A DNA stretch of 64,000 nt from Flavobacterium sp. UBA6135 (GCF_002428305.1 NZ_DIVJ01000050.1:1-64000), one strand, 5' to 3'. Shown: positions 7,822 to 17,214, counted from the first letter of the stretch. The notes: generated by a model from the letters alone, not told the origin. Program-made: numbers and translations.

Positions 7822-8541
7822 TTAGTTTGATTGTTCTTTTCTTCGTTCCTCAATATGTTCTTTTAAAAGCTTACCATATTTGGAAGTTTTTATTTTCTCC
7901 GTATAGGAATTATTAATAGAATCCAAATATTTTAAGTTGGCGTCGTAAACATCATACAAAAGCACATAAGGTGAAACTTCATATTCTTTGTTGTTTAAAG
8001 CAAAATTAATTACCCGCAAATACCTGCGTTTGGTCATCAAATCTTTTTGTTTAATTAAACTGTCAACAACTGTTTTTTGTTCAAGCTTACTTGCTTTTAA
8101 TTCATTTTGAATGAGGTCAAGATTAAGATTGACAAATGGTTCGTTTATTTTTTTGTATTCTAAATACAGCTCGTGATTTTTGGAACCGGTAACTTTTACA
8201 TTTTTGTAAAAAGATTCCAATGTGGTTTCAATCGTCATGTTTCCGGGTTCTGCAAATACAAATAAGCTATTGTCTATAGAATTCGTAACACCTTTGTCCA
8301 AATAAAGATAGAGCATTTCCGGGGAGTCAATTGTTAGATGACTTTCAAAAGTTGATTTTCCGTCAATTGCAATAGAATCAACCATTACTAAAGTGGAGTC
8401 TGAAAATTTTTGAATGTAAAGCGTTCCTTTTTTTAGTCCTTTGATTGTTCCTGAAAGGTGTAAGTTGGCCTCGGATTTTTTATCGTTGGTACATGATATG
8501 CCTACTAGTAAAAGCAATAATCCGAAAAATGTTTGTTTCAT
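7822..8541 (-). CDS. DUF4369-domain lipoprotein
   Basis: A 239-residue lipoprotein: a short signal peptide ends in the lipobox VGISC (Cys near residue 17) followed by TNDKK. An N-terminal DUF4369 domain spans about residues 27-125 (pattern LSGTIKGLKKGTLYIQKFSDSTLVMVDS), a β-rich domain often fused to thioredoxins in Bacteroidota. Here the thioredoxin domain is absent and the C-terminal half is charged and helical (about 130-235). The gene starts 29 bp after the stop of the DUF819 permease on the same strand, so the two are probably co-transcribed. Function unknown. Confidence 0.8.
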   Translation of the reverse strand: MKQTFFGLLLLLVGISCTNDKKSEANLHLSGTIKGLKKGTLYIQKFSDSTLVMVDSIAIDGKSTFESHLTIDSPEMLYLYLDKGVTNSIDNSLFVFAEPGNMTIETTLESFYKNVKVTGSKNHELYLEYKKINEPFVNLNLDLIQNELKASKLEQKTVVDSLIKQKDLMTKRRYLRVINFALNNKEYEVSPYVLLYDVYDANLKYLDSINNSYTEKIKTSKYGKLLKEHIEERRKEQSN

Positions 8542-8570
8542 GAAGTTGTTTAATTAGGTATAATATAAAT

Positions 8571-9875
8571 TTATAAAGGAGAAGCGATTTCCATAAGATA
8601 GGCACAAAGTAACGCACCATAGGTTCCTACTACATAGCCAAAAACTGCTAATAAAACGCCTACACTTGCCAGCGATGGATGGAAAGCAGAAGCGATAATT
8701 GGTGCGGAAGCAGCACCTCCTACATTGGCTTTGCTACCAACAGCCAAGAAAAAGAAAGGTGCTTTTATGATTTTGGCAACAATAACCAGTAATAAAACGT
8801 GAATGGCCATCCAAACTAACCCTACAACCAAAAGACCGGGATTGCTCAAAACGGAACCTAAATCCATTTTCATACCAATTGATGCGACTAAAATATAGAT
8901 AAAAACACTCCCTATTTTACTCGCACCAGCACCTTCGTATTGTTTGAGTTTTGTAAACGAAAAGAAGATGCCTAAGGCGGTTGCAAAGGTTACCATCCAA
9001 AAGAAGCGATCACCAAATGTAGATACAAAACTAGTAGGGTCGTTAACGGCTTCAAAATTGGCTTTCAGAAAATCAGAAATGGAGTTGCTTCCCCAATGCG
9101 AAAGTCCAACTGCCGTAAAGGCAATGCCCAGAATAATCATAAAATCAGTTAAACTCGGATTTCGGGTTACGCTAGCAGCATAATTGGAAACTTTGTTTTT
9201 TAGTTCTTCAATCGAACTGTTGTCGGCTTTTAACCATTTGTCAATTCGTTCTTTTCTGCCAATTCCAAATAATAAAACAGCCATCCATATGTTGGCAACC
9301 ACAATATCTACTAATACCATGGCTCCGTATTTTTCTTGGTTGTATTTGAAGATTTCTAGCATTGCCGCTTGGTTGGCTCCTCCGCCAATCCAACTTCCTG
9401 CCAAGGTAGACAATCCTCTCCAAACCGCATCCGGTCCGGCTCCACCAATAGTTTCGGGGGAAAATACAGAAATGATTAATATGGCAATAGGTCCACCAAT
9501 AATGATTCCGATGGTTCCTGTGAAAAACATGATTAACGCTTTTGGGCCTAATTTAAACATGGCTTTTAAATCAATGCTTAACGTCATTAAAACCAAGGCT
9601 GCAGGTAGTAAAAAACGACTAGCCACATAGTAAACCGATGATTTTTTTGTAATGACTTCACCATTTTCTGCAACCTCTTTCCATTCAGGAGCAATAATAT
9701 TTAACGAACTGAAAATTGAAGGCAACAAATAGCACATTAACAGTGATGGGAAAATCACATAGAATTTTTTCCAAAAACCTTCTTTTTGGGAAGAAGTATA
9801 AAAAACAAAACCCAATAAGAGCATTAATAATCCAAAAACTATGGTGTCGTCTGTAAAAAAAGGTGGGTTTTTCAT
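8571..9875 (-). CDS. DUF819-family membrane permease (YjcL-like)
   Basis: A 434-residue inner-membrane protein with roughly ten to twelve hydrophobic segments. The glycine-rich repeats AGSWIGGGANQAAM (about residue 170) and VGSKANVGGAASAPIIASAF (about 380) are the paired signature of the DUF819 family, which I place among transporters with inverted-repeat architecture. Substrate unknown. The frame is open to 9920, but the ATG at 9875 gives the natural start with a hydrophobic first helix. It leads a likely two-gene operon with the DUF4369 lipoprotein. Confidence 0.85.
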   Translation of the reverse strand: MKNPPFFTDDTIVFGLLMLLLGFVFYTSSQKEGFWKKFYVIFPSLLMCYLLPSIFSSLNIIAPEWKEVAENGEVITKKSSVYYVASRFLLPAALVLMTLSIDLKAMFKLGPKALIMFFTGTIGIIIGGPIAILIISVFSPETIGGAGPDAVWRGLSTLAGSWIGGGANQAAMLEIFKYNQEKYGAMVLVDIVVANIWMAVLLFGIGRKERIDKWLKADNSSIEELKNKVSNYAASVTRNPSLTDFMIILGIAFTAVGLSHWGSNSISDFLKANFEAVNDPTSFVSTFGDRFFWMVTFATALGIFFSFTKLKQYEGAGASKIGSVFIYILVASIGMKMDLGSVLSNPGLLVVGLVWMAIHVLLLVIVAKIIKAPFFFLAVGSKANVGGAASAPIIASAFHPSLASVGVLLAVFGYVVGTYGALLCAYLMEIASPL

Positions 9876-9954
9876 TCGTATATATTTGTGTGCAAAATAA
9901 TGATTTTTTGAAAAACACAATAGGTTTTTGAAGCTTACTTTTATTCAAAAAAAA

Positions 9955-9980
9955 ATCCCTGAATCTTTAGAATCAGGGAT
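9955..9980 (-). terminator. Intrinsic terminator of the M61 peptidase gene
   Basis: ATCCCTGA (9955-9962) pairs with TCAGGGAT (9973-9980). On the minus strand the stem is followed by nine T residues, and it sits 20 bp past the peptidase stop. Confidence 0.8.
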
Positions 9981-9999
9981 GTAGTATTTTTTAATGATT

Positions 10000-11856
10000 T
10001 TAACCTCTTAACCAAGCTTCCAACAATTCTTTTTTGGACGCATCTGTGGCTTGATAACCATCCATTTCTTCATAAGGAATTTTTACAGTCCCTTTCAAAT
10101 CCATTTCTTTGTCGTTACGTTTGACTTTAAAAACAATAAGGTCGTTTTCTTTCCAAGACATACTTCCCACCAACATGTCATAAATATTGTCTAAATTATA
10201 TGCGGTATTGTCAACAGCCAAAATGATATCACCGCCTTGTAATCCTAATTCTTTCATGAACGGATTCAGTTCAATACCCGGAATTATAATGATTTCTTTC
10301 GTATTTGGATTTACAGTGATATAAGGAGATTGTCCTTTTAAAAAAACATTGCCGGGAACTTGAATTTTTGATTTAGTCACCCCCATTTTTTCAAAATAGG
10401 TTTCATATGGAATTGGCGTTGAACCGGAAACATATGTTTCTAAAAAGGTTCTGATTTCCGGATAGGTTAACGAAACAATTTTGTCAAACAATTCATGGTC
10501 TTCAAATGGCTTGGTGTTTCCATATTCTTTTGAAAGTTTTTGCATTAGGTCTAAAATTCCGCTTTCGCCATTACTGCTTTCTCTAATTTGAATGTCTAAA
10601 CACATGGCAATTAATGCTCCTTTTTCATAAACATTCAAATAAGCGTCTTTGTATTGTTTGCTTAAAATTTCTGCACTCATTTTTGTAAAAGGCATGGTAT
10701 CATCAAAGCGTTTTGAGTTGTTTACTTTGGTTGCAATGCGTTCAAAAAATTCGGTGTCACTGATTAAATCTTGATTGACTTGAAATAAGTTGGCAAAATA
10801 TTCTGTAATTCCTTCATACATCCACAAATGTTGTGACATTTTTGGGGTATTAAAATCGAAATAGTGAATTTCTTTAGAATGCACACTTAAAGGAGTCACG
10901 ATATGAAAAAATTCGTGCGAAACAACATCCACCATGCTTTTGATTAATTCTTCAATTGGCATTGCTTCCGGCATAACGACCACGGTTGACGTGTTGTGTT
11001 CTAAGGCTCCAAAACCTTTGGCATCCTCTTTTTCAAAGTCAGATAAATAGAGTAAAATAGCATAACGTTTGGTGTTGTCAATTGGCCCTAAAAATCTTTT
11101 TTGAGCGATCATCATGGTTTCCATCGCTTCTTTAAAATCGACCTCTGAGTAGCGATTGTTTGGGGAGTAAACACTCAAGATGATTTCCATATCATCGACC
11201 ATGAATGTTTTAAACTGCGATTTTGTATATAAGATAGGATTATCCACCAATTCCGCATAACGCGAAGCAAGAAAAACATCTTTTGTTGCACTTTTATCCA
11301 AGTTATCCATTGCTGTAGCCCCATGCAAATTTTCAGGTTTTGTAACGGATAAACGATAGGGAAGTTCTTTTAAGTCTTTGAAATACCCCACAAAGGCATG
11401 GTTGTTAATTACAAAATTAACGCCTTCTTCGATGTTGGTACCTGCTGGAGAAAAAATATCCCCTTGACCAAATTCGGTACCGGTTTCTGAATCATAAGTA
11501 TCATTGACTAAGTAGGTTACTTTAGCCAACTTTTTGGCATCTTTTATGACCCAAGAGTTTTCGTCCATTTTTGCTACCGGAAGTTCTTTTCCTTTGGCAT
11601 CATAGGCTTTGAAGTTGTCCAAATAGCGGCCATAATTATCCTCTGAATAGGTTCCCGGAATTATTTTCGGAACATAAAAAGTGGTTTCATTTGTGTTGAT
11701 TTTTGGAGGTGTAACAGTCACCGCAACACGATCTTTATTGATGTTAACCAAATCCATTGTCACTTGAATTTCATTGGTTTTAGACTGTCCAAATGAAAAA
11801 GAAACCGAAAAAAGCAATAGGCTTGTTAAGTAAAATGAGGCAAAGTAATTTTTCAT
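10000..11856 (-). CDS. M61-family metallopeptidase with C-terminal PDZ domain, secreted
   Basis: A 618-residue protein with an N-terminal signal peptide of about 23 residues (LLFSVSFSFG then QSKTN). An N-terminal β domain precedes a gluzincin catalytic domain with the zinc motif HEFFH near residue 315 and the downstream glutamate in GITEYFANLF. A PDZ domain lies near residues 500-580 (LQGGDIILAVDN). This is the glycyl aminopeptidase-like M61 architecture. The acting site is periplasm or outer membrane; no sorting domain is present. It lies 85 bp downstream of the alpha/beta hydrolase gene and is followed by a strong terminator. Confidence 0.92.
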   Translation of the reverse strand: MKNYFASFYLTSLLLFSVSFSFGQSKTNEIQVTMDLVNINKDRVAVTVTPPKINTNETTFYVPKIIPGTYSEDNYGRYLDNFKAYDAKGKELPVAKMDENSWVIKDAKKLAKVTYLVNDTYDSETGTEFGQGDIFSPAGTNIEEGVNFVINNHAFVGYFKDLKELPYRLSVTKPENLHGATAMDNLDKSATKDVFLASRYAELVDNPILYTKSQFKTFMVDDMEIILSVYSPNNRYSEVDFKEAMETMMIAQKRFLGPIDNTKRYAILLYLSDFEKEDAKGFGALEHNTSTVVVMPEAMPIEELIKSMVDVVSHEFFHIVTPLSVHSKEIHYFDFNTPKMSQHLWMYEGITEYFANLFQVNQDLISDTEFFERIATKVNNSKRFDDTMPFTKMSAEILSKQYKDAYLNVYEKGALIAMCLDIQIRESSNGESGILDLMQKLSKEYGNTKPFEDHELFDKIVSLTYPEIRTFLETYVSGSTPIPYETYFEKMGVTKSKIQVPGNVFLKGQSPYITVNPNTKEIIIIPGIELNPFMKELGLQGGDIILAVDNTAYNLDNIYDMLVGSMSWKENDLIVFKVKRNDKEMDLKGTVKIPYEEMDGYQATDASKKELLEAWLRG

Positions 11857-11941
11857 AGTTATTGTTTTATCTGTATGTATGATTTAGGGCTTTAAAGTTA
11901 CAAGTAGCTTTAAAAATAGTGTTACAACTTTTTGAACCAAT

Positions 11942-13336
11942 TTATTTTTGAAGCAGTATCCAGTTTTTAATATCTTTTAGAACTTCAGGAGAAAAAGTTT
12001 GTTCTAATGTTTCATATTCTTCAATTTTACCGGTTTCGCTTTCTTGAAAAAGGTGGTTCAAATTGGGGTATTCCTTAATAGTGCTATTTTTGTGACCTGC
12101 TTTTTTTACTGCTTCAGCAATGGCGGTTAAGTTCGATTCAGCAATAACTTGAAGGTCTTTGTCTCCATTTAAGGCAAGAATCGGGCATTTTATTTTTTCG
12201 ATATAGTCACTCGGATTGAAACGCATAAAATATCTGAACCAAGGCACCGTAATTCCTTGCGTTTGTTGTGTTAGTGTTTTCTCTTTTTCTTCCGGGCTTT
12301 GCATTTGAAACAGCATGTTTTCTTTCAAGTTTTCAGACATCACAGCATTCAATTGAGCTACCAAATCACTTTGGTTCAAATCACTTTTTACTAAATTATA
12401 AATAGTTTCATTGGTTTTTCCGGCTTTAACAAGTTCTTCTTCAGTCATTCCGGCAGCTTTACCAATTCGATGAGCTTGTTCTTTCAATAACTCATTCCCT
12501 GGAATTCCTGGAGAGGCAAGGAGTACAATAAAAGCGATTGATTTGTCTTTTGAAGCGACAATTTGAGCAATCATTCCGCCTTCACTATGACCAATTAAAC
12601 CAATTTTTTTTGGGTCAATTTGCTTTTTTGTTTTTAAAAAAGAAATTGCAGCTTCAACATCAGTAGCAAAATCGTTTGAAGTTGCCAGTTTGCGATCACC
12701 GGTTGATTTGCCAACACCTCGGTCGTCATAACGCAAAACGGCAATGCCATTTTTGGTCAAATAATCCGCTATCACCCAAAAAGGTTTGTGATGGAAAATT
12801 TCTGAATTTCTATCTTGTGGTCCGCTTCCCGAAATTAAAATTACTGTTGGAAAGGATTTTTTATTTTTAGGATAGGTTAGTGTACCTGATAAAGTGGCAT
12901 TGTCTTTTTTATTTTCAAAAATAACTTCTTCAATGGTATAATCAAAAGGAGCTTTGGGTTCTTGTGGTCTGTTTGGTTTTATTATTTCAGTAAAACCTTT
13001 AACTAAAGTTAAATCAAATTCTTGACCTCTTTGAGAAAATTTGCCAACCAGTTCGTTGTTTGCATTTAATTTTGCTGAATAGGTAATGGTTGCATCTTCA
13101 ATAAAAATATCTAATGTATTGTTTTCAAATTTAACCGCTGTAAGTTGAATTCCCATTGCTTTTTGTTGTGGGACACTCAAATTACCCACATAATTCTCAT
13201 TGTTTTTTGCAAAGTTGAATTGGAGTTCTAAGTCAGTTCCCATCACTTTTAGTGTTCCTTTCCAGTCTCCAACAATATCTTGAGCAAAAGTGATGTATGA
13301 ACATAAAAAGGCAAAAAGCACCAATGATTTTTTCAT
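11942..13336 (-). CDS. Secreted alpha/beta hydrolase (S9/acyl-esterase type)
   Basis: A 464-residue protein with a signal peptide (MKKSLVLFAFLCSYITFAQ). An N-terminal β domain of about 115 residues (DIVGDWKGTLKVMG, repeated β-strands) resembles small lipocalin-like domains fused to these hydrolases. The alpha/beta fold begins near residue 130. Catalytic residues are the nucleophile in GLIGHSEGGM, Asp in LNGDKDLQV and His in NLNHLFQES. Substrate unknown; an esterase or peptidase is possible. The M61 peptidase gene follows on the same strand and may be co-transcribed. Confidence 0.88.
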   Translation of the reverse strand: MKKSLVLFAFLCSYITFAQDIVGDWKGTLKVMGTDLELQFNFAKNNENYVGNLSVPQQKAMGIQLTAVKFENNTLDIFIEDATITYSAKLNANNELVGKFSQRGQEFDLTLVKGFTEIIKPNRPQEPKAPFDYTIEEVIFENKKDNATLSGTLTYPKNKKSFPTVILISGSGPQDRNSEIFHHKPFWVIADYLTKNGIAVLRYDDRGVGKSTGDRKLATSNDFATDVEAAISFLKTKKQIDPKKIGLIGHSEGGMIAQIVASKDKSIAFIVLLASPGIPGNELLKEQAHRIGKAAGMTEEELVKAGKTNETIYNLVKSDLNQSDLVAQLNAVMSENLKENMLFQMQSPEEKEKTLTQQTQGITVPWFRYFMRFNPSDYIEKIKCPILALNGDKDLQVIAESNLTAIAEAVKKAGHKNSTIKEYPNLNHLFQESETGKIEEYETLEQTFSPEVLKDIKNWILLQK

Positions 13337-13402
13337 TTTTAAATAGAATTAGGCCATAAATGTACTAAAAATTACATAATAGTTTAGCTCTAAGAAATGG
13401 TC

Positions 13403-13690
13403 TTATCTTTTTGAAATTTTGTTGTGTGTGATTTGTCTTTGCAAAGTACATTTGAATCTGTCAATGCCATTACCACGCAGTTTGGCATGTTTGGTGGTTC
13501 TTCCTTGAACGCGTTCTCGCCACATTTTGAAACTGGAAGGTTTCATCTCACGACGCATGATTGCAATGGTTTCTTGTTCAGAAATACCAAATTGGAAGGT
13601 TATGGCTTCAAAAGGCGTTCTGTCTTCCCAAGCCATTTCTATAATGCGATCTATTTCAATTTCGGTAAACTCTTTTTTAATTGAAAGCAT
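13403..13690 (-). CDS. TIGR03643/DUF2805-family protein, copy 1
   Basis: A 95-residue basic protein. The core EIDRIIEMAWEDRTPFEAI, then FGISEQETIAIMRR and FKMWRERVQGR, is the TIGR03643 (DUF2805) pattern: a helix-turn-helix-like unit of about 70 residues. The basic tail (RTTKHAKLRGNGIDRFKC) is consistent with nucleic-acid binding, but the function is not known. A paralogue is encoded just upstream on the same strand (13759-14031), with a terminator between them. Confidence 0.8.
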   Translation of the reverse strand: MLSIKKEFTEIEIDRIIEMAWEDRTPFEAITFQFGISEQETIAIMRREMKPSSFKMWRERVQGRTTKHAKLRGNGIDRFKCTLQRQITHNKISKR

Positions 13691-13729
13691 TAAATTGAAT
13701 TTTATGCAAAGTAAAGGTTAAAACAAAAA

Positions 13730-13750
13730 AACTCTTGCTGAACAAGAGTT
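13730..13750 (-). terminator. Intrinsic terminator between the two TIGR03643 genes
   Basis: AACTCTTG (13730-13737) pairs with CAAGAGTT (13743-13750) around 5 nt. On the minus strand a T-run follows, so copy 2 is terminated before copy 1. Confidence 0.8.
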
Positions 13751-13758
13751 AAAATTAG

Positions 13759-14031
13759 TTAATCAAATTTATTTTTAATGTAATATTTACTGTCTAAATC
13801 ATCAAAATCATCAATAATGGGTTTTGGTTTGGGTTTACTGGCCGTAACTTTCTTTTTCCAAAGTTCAAAATTATCCTTTGAAAGTTTTTTTCTCATTATC
13901 TCGGTGACTTCATTTTCGGAAATACCAAATTCCACTTTAATCACCTCAAAAGGTTTTTTTTCTTCTTGAGCCATGCTGACAACGCGTTCTGTTTGTTCGT
14001 TATCTAATTCCACTCTTTTACTTTTTTTCAT
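13759..14031 (-). CDS. TIGR03643/DUF2805-family protein, copy 2
   Basis: A 90-residue paralogue of the gene at 13403. The shared core is NEQTERVVSMAQEEKKPFEVI, then FGISENEVTEIMRKKLS and FELWKKKV. The two align through about 60 residues. The C-terminal tail differs: lysine/proline-rich, then an acidic stretch (IIDDFDDLDSKYY). Probably an old tandem duplication with diverged tails, each with its own terminator. Function unknown. Confidence 0.8.
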   Translation of the reverse strand: MKKSKRVELDNEQTERVVSMAQEEKKPFEVIKVEFGISENEVTEIMRKKLSKDNFELWKKKVTASKPKPKPIIDDFDDLDSKYYIKNKFD

Positions 14032-14139
14032 TAGTTCAAAAGCACTGATGTTGTTTTAAAATTTTTAATAGTCAAATTCTAACTCAATATTAATAAAAAA
14101 ATAAATTACTTTTTAATTACGGTTCTTTTTTTTTGGTTT

Positions 14140-14964
14140 TTAACTTTTAGGGTTTCTATACTTTTGAAAAGGAATTTTTAAAAGATTTTCCAGTTGGTTG
14201 TTTTCTTCCGGTTTCATGTGTGTATCTACACCATAAACAATTTGTTCTCTTTCTAAGTATTTGTAAGTTCCAAAAAGGCGATCCCAAAAAGAAAAAATGT
14301 TGCCATAATTGCTGTCCGTATAAGGCAGCTTGTAATGATGATGCACTTTATGCATGTCTGGCGAAATGATAAAATAACTTAAAAATTTATCAATTTTTTT
14401 TGGCAAGGGAATATTTGCATGATTAAATTGTGAAAAAACTACAGACAGCGATTGGTATAAGAAAACCATCCACATCGGACTCCCAACAATTAGAACTCCT
14501 AAAACCGTAAAAGCAAAACGAATCACACTTTCTCCGGGATGATGGCGGTTTGCCGAAGTGGTGTCAATCCAAGTATCTGTGTGATGTATCAGATGAAATC
14601 GCCATAAAAATTTTACTTTGTGTTCTACCAAATGAACAAGATAAGCTCCAATTAAATCTAAAAGCAACAATCCAAGAATGGTATATACCCAGATATTCAT
14701 AGATGGTAACCATTGTAGAATTCCAATATTTTGTTGAATGGTGAAATCTGCGGCCAACAATAAGATGAATGCCATCACAAAGTTGACCACAATTGTTGTA
14801 GCCGTAAAAAAAATATTGATTCCGGCATGTTCAACTTTATTGTATTGCATCTTAAAAAGCGGGAAAGCATTTTCGATAAGCCAAAAAATGGCAATGCCAC
14901 CAACCAAAATTAAACCTCTGTGGAAAGAGGAAATCGTTTCAAAATAATCAATTATAGCATTCAT
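14140..14964 (-). CDS. Sterol desaturase / fatty acid hydroxylase-family membrane enzyme
   Basis: A 274-residue protein with four or so membrane helices and the histidine clusters of the integral membrane di-iron family: HLVEH near residue 113, HLIHHT near 127, NRHHPGE near 142 and HKVHHHY near 210. Family members hydroxylate or desaturate lipids or sterols. Bacterial members of this subgroup are mostly uncharacterised; hydroxylation of a sphingo- or ornithine-lipid would be plausible in Bacteroidota but is inference. A second, divergent member lies at 49460-50188. Confidence 0.88.
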   Translation of the reverse strand: MNAIIDYFETISSFHRGLILVGGIAIFWLIENAFPLFKMQYNKVEHAGINIFFTATTIVVNFVMAFILLLAADFTIQQNIGILQWLPSMNIWVYTILGLLLLDLIGAYLVHLVEHKVKFLWRFHLIHHTDTWIDTTSANRHHPGESVIRFAFTVLGVLIVGSPMWMVFLYQSLSVVFSQFNHANIPLPKKIDKFLSYFIISPDMHKVHHHYKLPYTDSNYGNIFSFWDRLFGTYKYLEREQIVYGVDTHMKPEENNQLENLLKIPFQKYRNPKS

Positions 14965-15038
14965 TGTGGATGAATTATTAAACTAAAATACTAAAATTTA
15001 GAATAGAAAAGTTTATTTAACGCAACTTTTAATGTTGT

Positions 15039-15641
15039 TTATTTTATAATTCTAAAAGTTAAATTAACCCGTTCTTCTATTGGTTTAGCCGTTTTCGGAA
15101 TTTGATGTTTCCAAAAATGCTGTGTTGTTCCTTTCATTATTAATAAACTACCATGCTCTAAAATTATTTTTTGTTTGGCTTCTTTAATAGCATTGTGTTG
15201 TAAGTGAAAACTTCTTTCTGCTCCAAAACTTACAGAAGCAATCACCGGATTTTTGCCTAATTCTTTTTCATTGTCAGCATGCCATCCGTTACTGTCTTTT
15301 CCGTCTCGATATAAATTGAGTAAAACAGTGGTAAAGTTTTCTGAACAAATTTCTTCAATTTCATTTTTTATATACAATAGCAATGCGTTCCATTTGTGAG
15401 GACGCATGATGATGTTTGAATACGAATATGTTTTTCCGTCATTACCGTATAAAGCGGTAAGACGTGGTTGCAAATGAGTTTTTCCAAAAACGGTGATGTG
15501 ATCTTGTTGCCAGGGAATTTCGGTTTTTAATTTTTGAAATAGCAAATCTGCTTTTTCAACATCGAAAAATTCGGGATAATACTCGATTTGGGCATCAGGT
15601 AAATCAAAAACAATTTTTTCTTTCGGGAATAATGATTTCAT
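15039..15641 (-). CDS. alkB: AlkB-like 2-oxoglutarate/Fe(II) dioxygenase (alkylated DNA repair)
   Basis: A 200-residue protein with the jelly-roll dioxygenase residues: iron ligands in the HAD of NGWHADNEKELG and His in GTTQHFWKHQIPK, plus the 2-oxoglutarate-binding Arg in RVNLTFR at the C-terminus. The segment PRLTALYG near residue 60 and YSYSNIIM are typical of the ALKBH2/3-like bacterial group rather than E. coli AlkB. It removes methyl lesions from DNA or RNA bases. Monocistronic, no ada/alk neighbours. Confidence 0.9.
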   Translation of the reverse strand: MKSLFPKEKIVFDLPDAQIEYYPEFFDVEKADLLFQKLKTEIPWQQDHITVFGKTHLQPRLTALYGNDGKTYSYSNIIMRPHKWNALLLYIKNEIEEICSENFTTVLLNLYRDGKDSNGWHADNEKELGKNPVIASVSFGAERSFHLQHNAIKEAKQKIILEHGSLLIMKGTTQHFWKHQIPKTAKPIEERVNLTFRIIK

Positions 15642-15740
15642 GATGTAAAAATAAAAAAAGCAACAGATTTATACTATCGTTTTGAAATGCTATGTTGGAG
15701 CTTTTTTATTTATAATTTCCTTTTAGGTGCTGTTAAAGAT

Positions 15741-16103
15741 TTAGAATAGACTAGTGTATTGATAGGCCCAAAAAATCAGACCTAGCTGTAATGGCAATCG
15801 GACTAAGCGAAACCACTTTGGTAAACCTAAAGCGGCTTTTTCGTTTTGATACATATATAAATTAGCAGGAAAAACAGCCACTAAGAGTGCAATAATTCCC
15901 CATGCTGCGATTGATGTAAATAAAGGAAGGCATAGAAAAATTCCCAGAATTATTTCAAAAAATCCGGAAAGTTTGTTCAATAACTTAGGATTTTTAAAAT
16001 AAGGGGGAATGATTTTTAAATAAAGTTTGGGATTTCTGAAATGATTTAGCCCTGCTATCACATAAATAGCAGCCATTACATACAAGTGCCAAGGTAAATT
16101 CAT
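15741..16103 (-). CDS. DoxX-like four-helix membrane protein
   Basis: A 120-residue membrane protein with four hydrophobic segments and the pattern YVIAGLNHFRNPKLYLKIIPPY followed by SGFFEIILGIFL, which is the DoxX-like/MauE-type fold. Family members are linked to thiol or quinone redox balance in a few species, but this subgroup is unassigned. It stands alone between alkB and the EamA transporter on the same strand. Confidence 0.8.
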   Translation of the reverse strand: MNLPWHLYVMAAIYVIAGLNHFRNPKLYLKIIPPYFKNPKLLNKLSGFFEIILGIFLCLPLFTSIAAWGIIALLVAVFPANLYMYQNEKAALGLPKWFRLVRLPLQLGLIFWAYQYTSLF

Positions 16104-16179
16104 TGTTGAATGATTGTTTTCAAAACGAATTTATAAAAAAAGAATAATAAAATGCTTATTGTAGAGCTTTAATGGCAGC

Positions 16180-17082
16180 TTAAGACGTAATTTTTTTACG
16201 GAAATTTATGTTCATTATAATAATGGCAATAAGAATTAGAATAATTCCAAGCCATTGTGTAAAGTTAACTATTTCATTTAGAAGAAAATAAGCCATCAAA
16301 ACGGATACAGGAAGTTCTAATGACGCCACGATGCTTCCTAATCCAATTCCGGTATGTGGGAAACCTGCATTCAACAGCATTGGGGGGATTATCGTTCCGA
16401 AAAGAGCTAAAATAATCCCCCATTTCATGAATATTTCAAAACTGAAAGGTGTTGTTTGCGTGCTAAGTGCAAAAATTAAAACAATTACAGCACCACCCAA
16501 AAGCATGTACAAGCTTCGTTGAGCAGATGATATTCCTAGTGAAATACGATTGGCGGTAAACATGGTTGTTGTAAACGAGGTGGCGGCCAACATTCCCCAG
16601 AGTAAACCTCTCCAATCCAATTCGATTTCATTTTTTAGTAAGTTGGTTGCCAAAACAGTTCCAATTAAAACGATGATAACTGCAACTATTTTTTGAACGG
16701 ATGGTAGTTTTTTATCCAAAATCATTTCCAGTAAAACGCCCATCCAAACCGTTTGCATTAATAAAACGATAGCAATGGAAACGTCAATATAGCGAACACA
16801 TAAATAATAAAAAACACTCGTCATTCCCAAAGAAGTTCCGGCAAGCATCAAATGAAAAATATTTTTTTTTGTTGCTTTTGTTGCTGTATTTTTATTTTTA
16901 ATGCGTTGATAAAAATTAATAATCAGAACACCTAGGATACCTAATATAAATTGTGCAGTAGTTACCTCGGCAGTAGTGTACTTTTCTTGGTAGGCTAATT
17001 TTACAAAAGTGGCTAACATGCCATAGCTTGAGGCTCCTAAACCTACAAGAAAAACTCCTTTTAATAGGCTGTTTCCAAACAT
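16180..17082 (-). CDS. EamA/DMT-family transporter
   Basis: A 300-residue inner-membrane protein with ten hydrophobic segments arranged as two EamA repeats (about residues 8-140 and 155-295). Typical features are the helix 1 pattern GLGASSYGMLATFVKLAY and the helix 9 pattern IVASLELPVSVLMAYFLLNE. DMT proteins export amino acids, nucleosides or metabolites; the substrate cannot be read here. A -7 box (CAAAGATA on plus at 17105-17112) precedes the ATG by about 20 bp. Confidence 0.9.
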   Translation of the reverse strand: MFGNSLLKGVFLVGLGASSYGMLATFVKLAYQEKYTTAEVTTAQFILGILGVLIINFYQRIKNKNTATKATKKNIFHLMLAGTSLGMTSVFYYLCVRYIDVSIAIVLLMQTVWMGVLLEMILDKKLPSVQKIVAVIIVLIGTVLATNLLKNEIELDWRGLLWGMLAATSFTTTMFTANRISLGISSAQRSLYMLLGGAVIVLIFALSTQTTPFSFEIFMKWGIILALFGTIIPPMLLNAGFPHTGIGLGSIVASLELPVSVLMAYFLLNEIVNFTQWLGIILILIAIIIMNINFRKKITS

Positions 17083-17104
17083 ATTTTAAATTTTAAAAAG
17101 CCGG

Positions 17105-17112
17105 CAAAGATA
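17105..17112 (-). promoter_or_regulatory. Bacteroidota -7 box (TATCTTTG) for the EamA gene
   Basis: Minus-strand TATCTTTG, 22 nt before the ATG at 17082. Confidence 0.5.
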
Positions 17113-17132
17113 GGGAAAAGTTGTGAGTTGAA

Positions 17133-17157
17133 GGTTTCAAGTTTCAGGTTTCAAGTT
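17133..17157. repeat. GTTTCAAG-type short repeat
   Basis: The intergenic stretch reads as degenerate 7-bp units (GTTTCAA, GTTTCAG, GTTTCAA). Similar text (GTTTCGG units) recurs at 22478-22497, so these are scattered low-complexity repeats rather than gene signals. Confidence 0.5.
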
Positions 17158-17214
17158 TTTTTTGAGGTATTATACTAATTTGATTATTTCTCAGTTTAAA
17201 AATAAAAAAAGCCA

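Noticed and set aside
9184..9630. 148-aa plus-strand gene
   Set aside because: It is an antisense shadow of the DUF819 permease, with no family resemblance.
13403..14031. Toxin-antitoxin pair
   Set aside because: Both proteins belong to the same family (TIGR03643) and share their core; they are paralogues, with a terminator between them.
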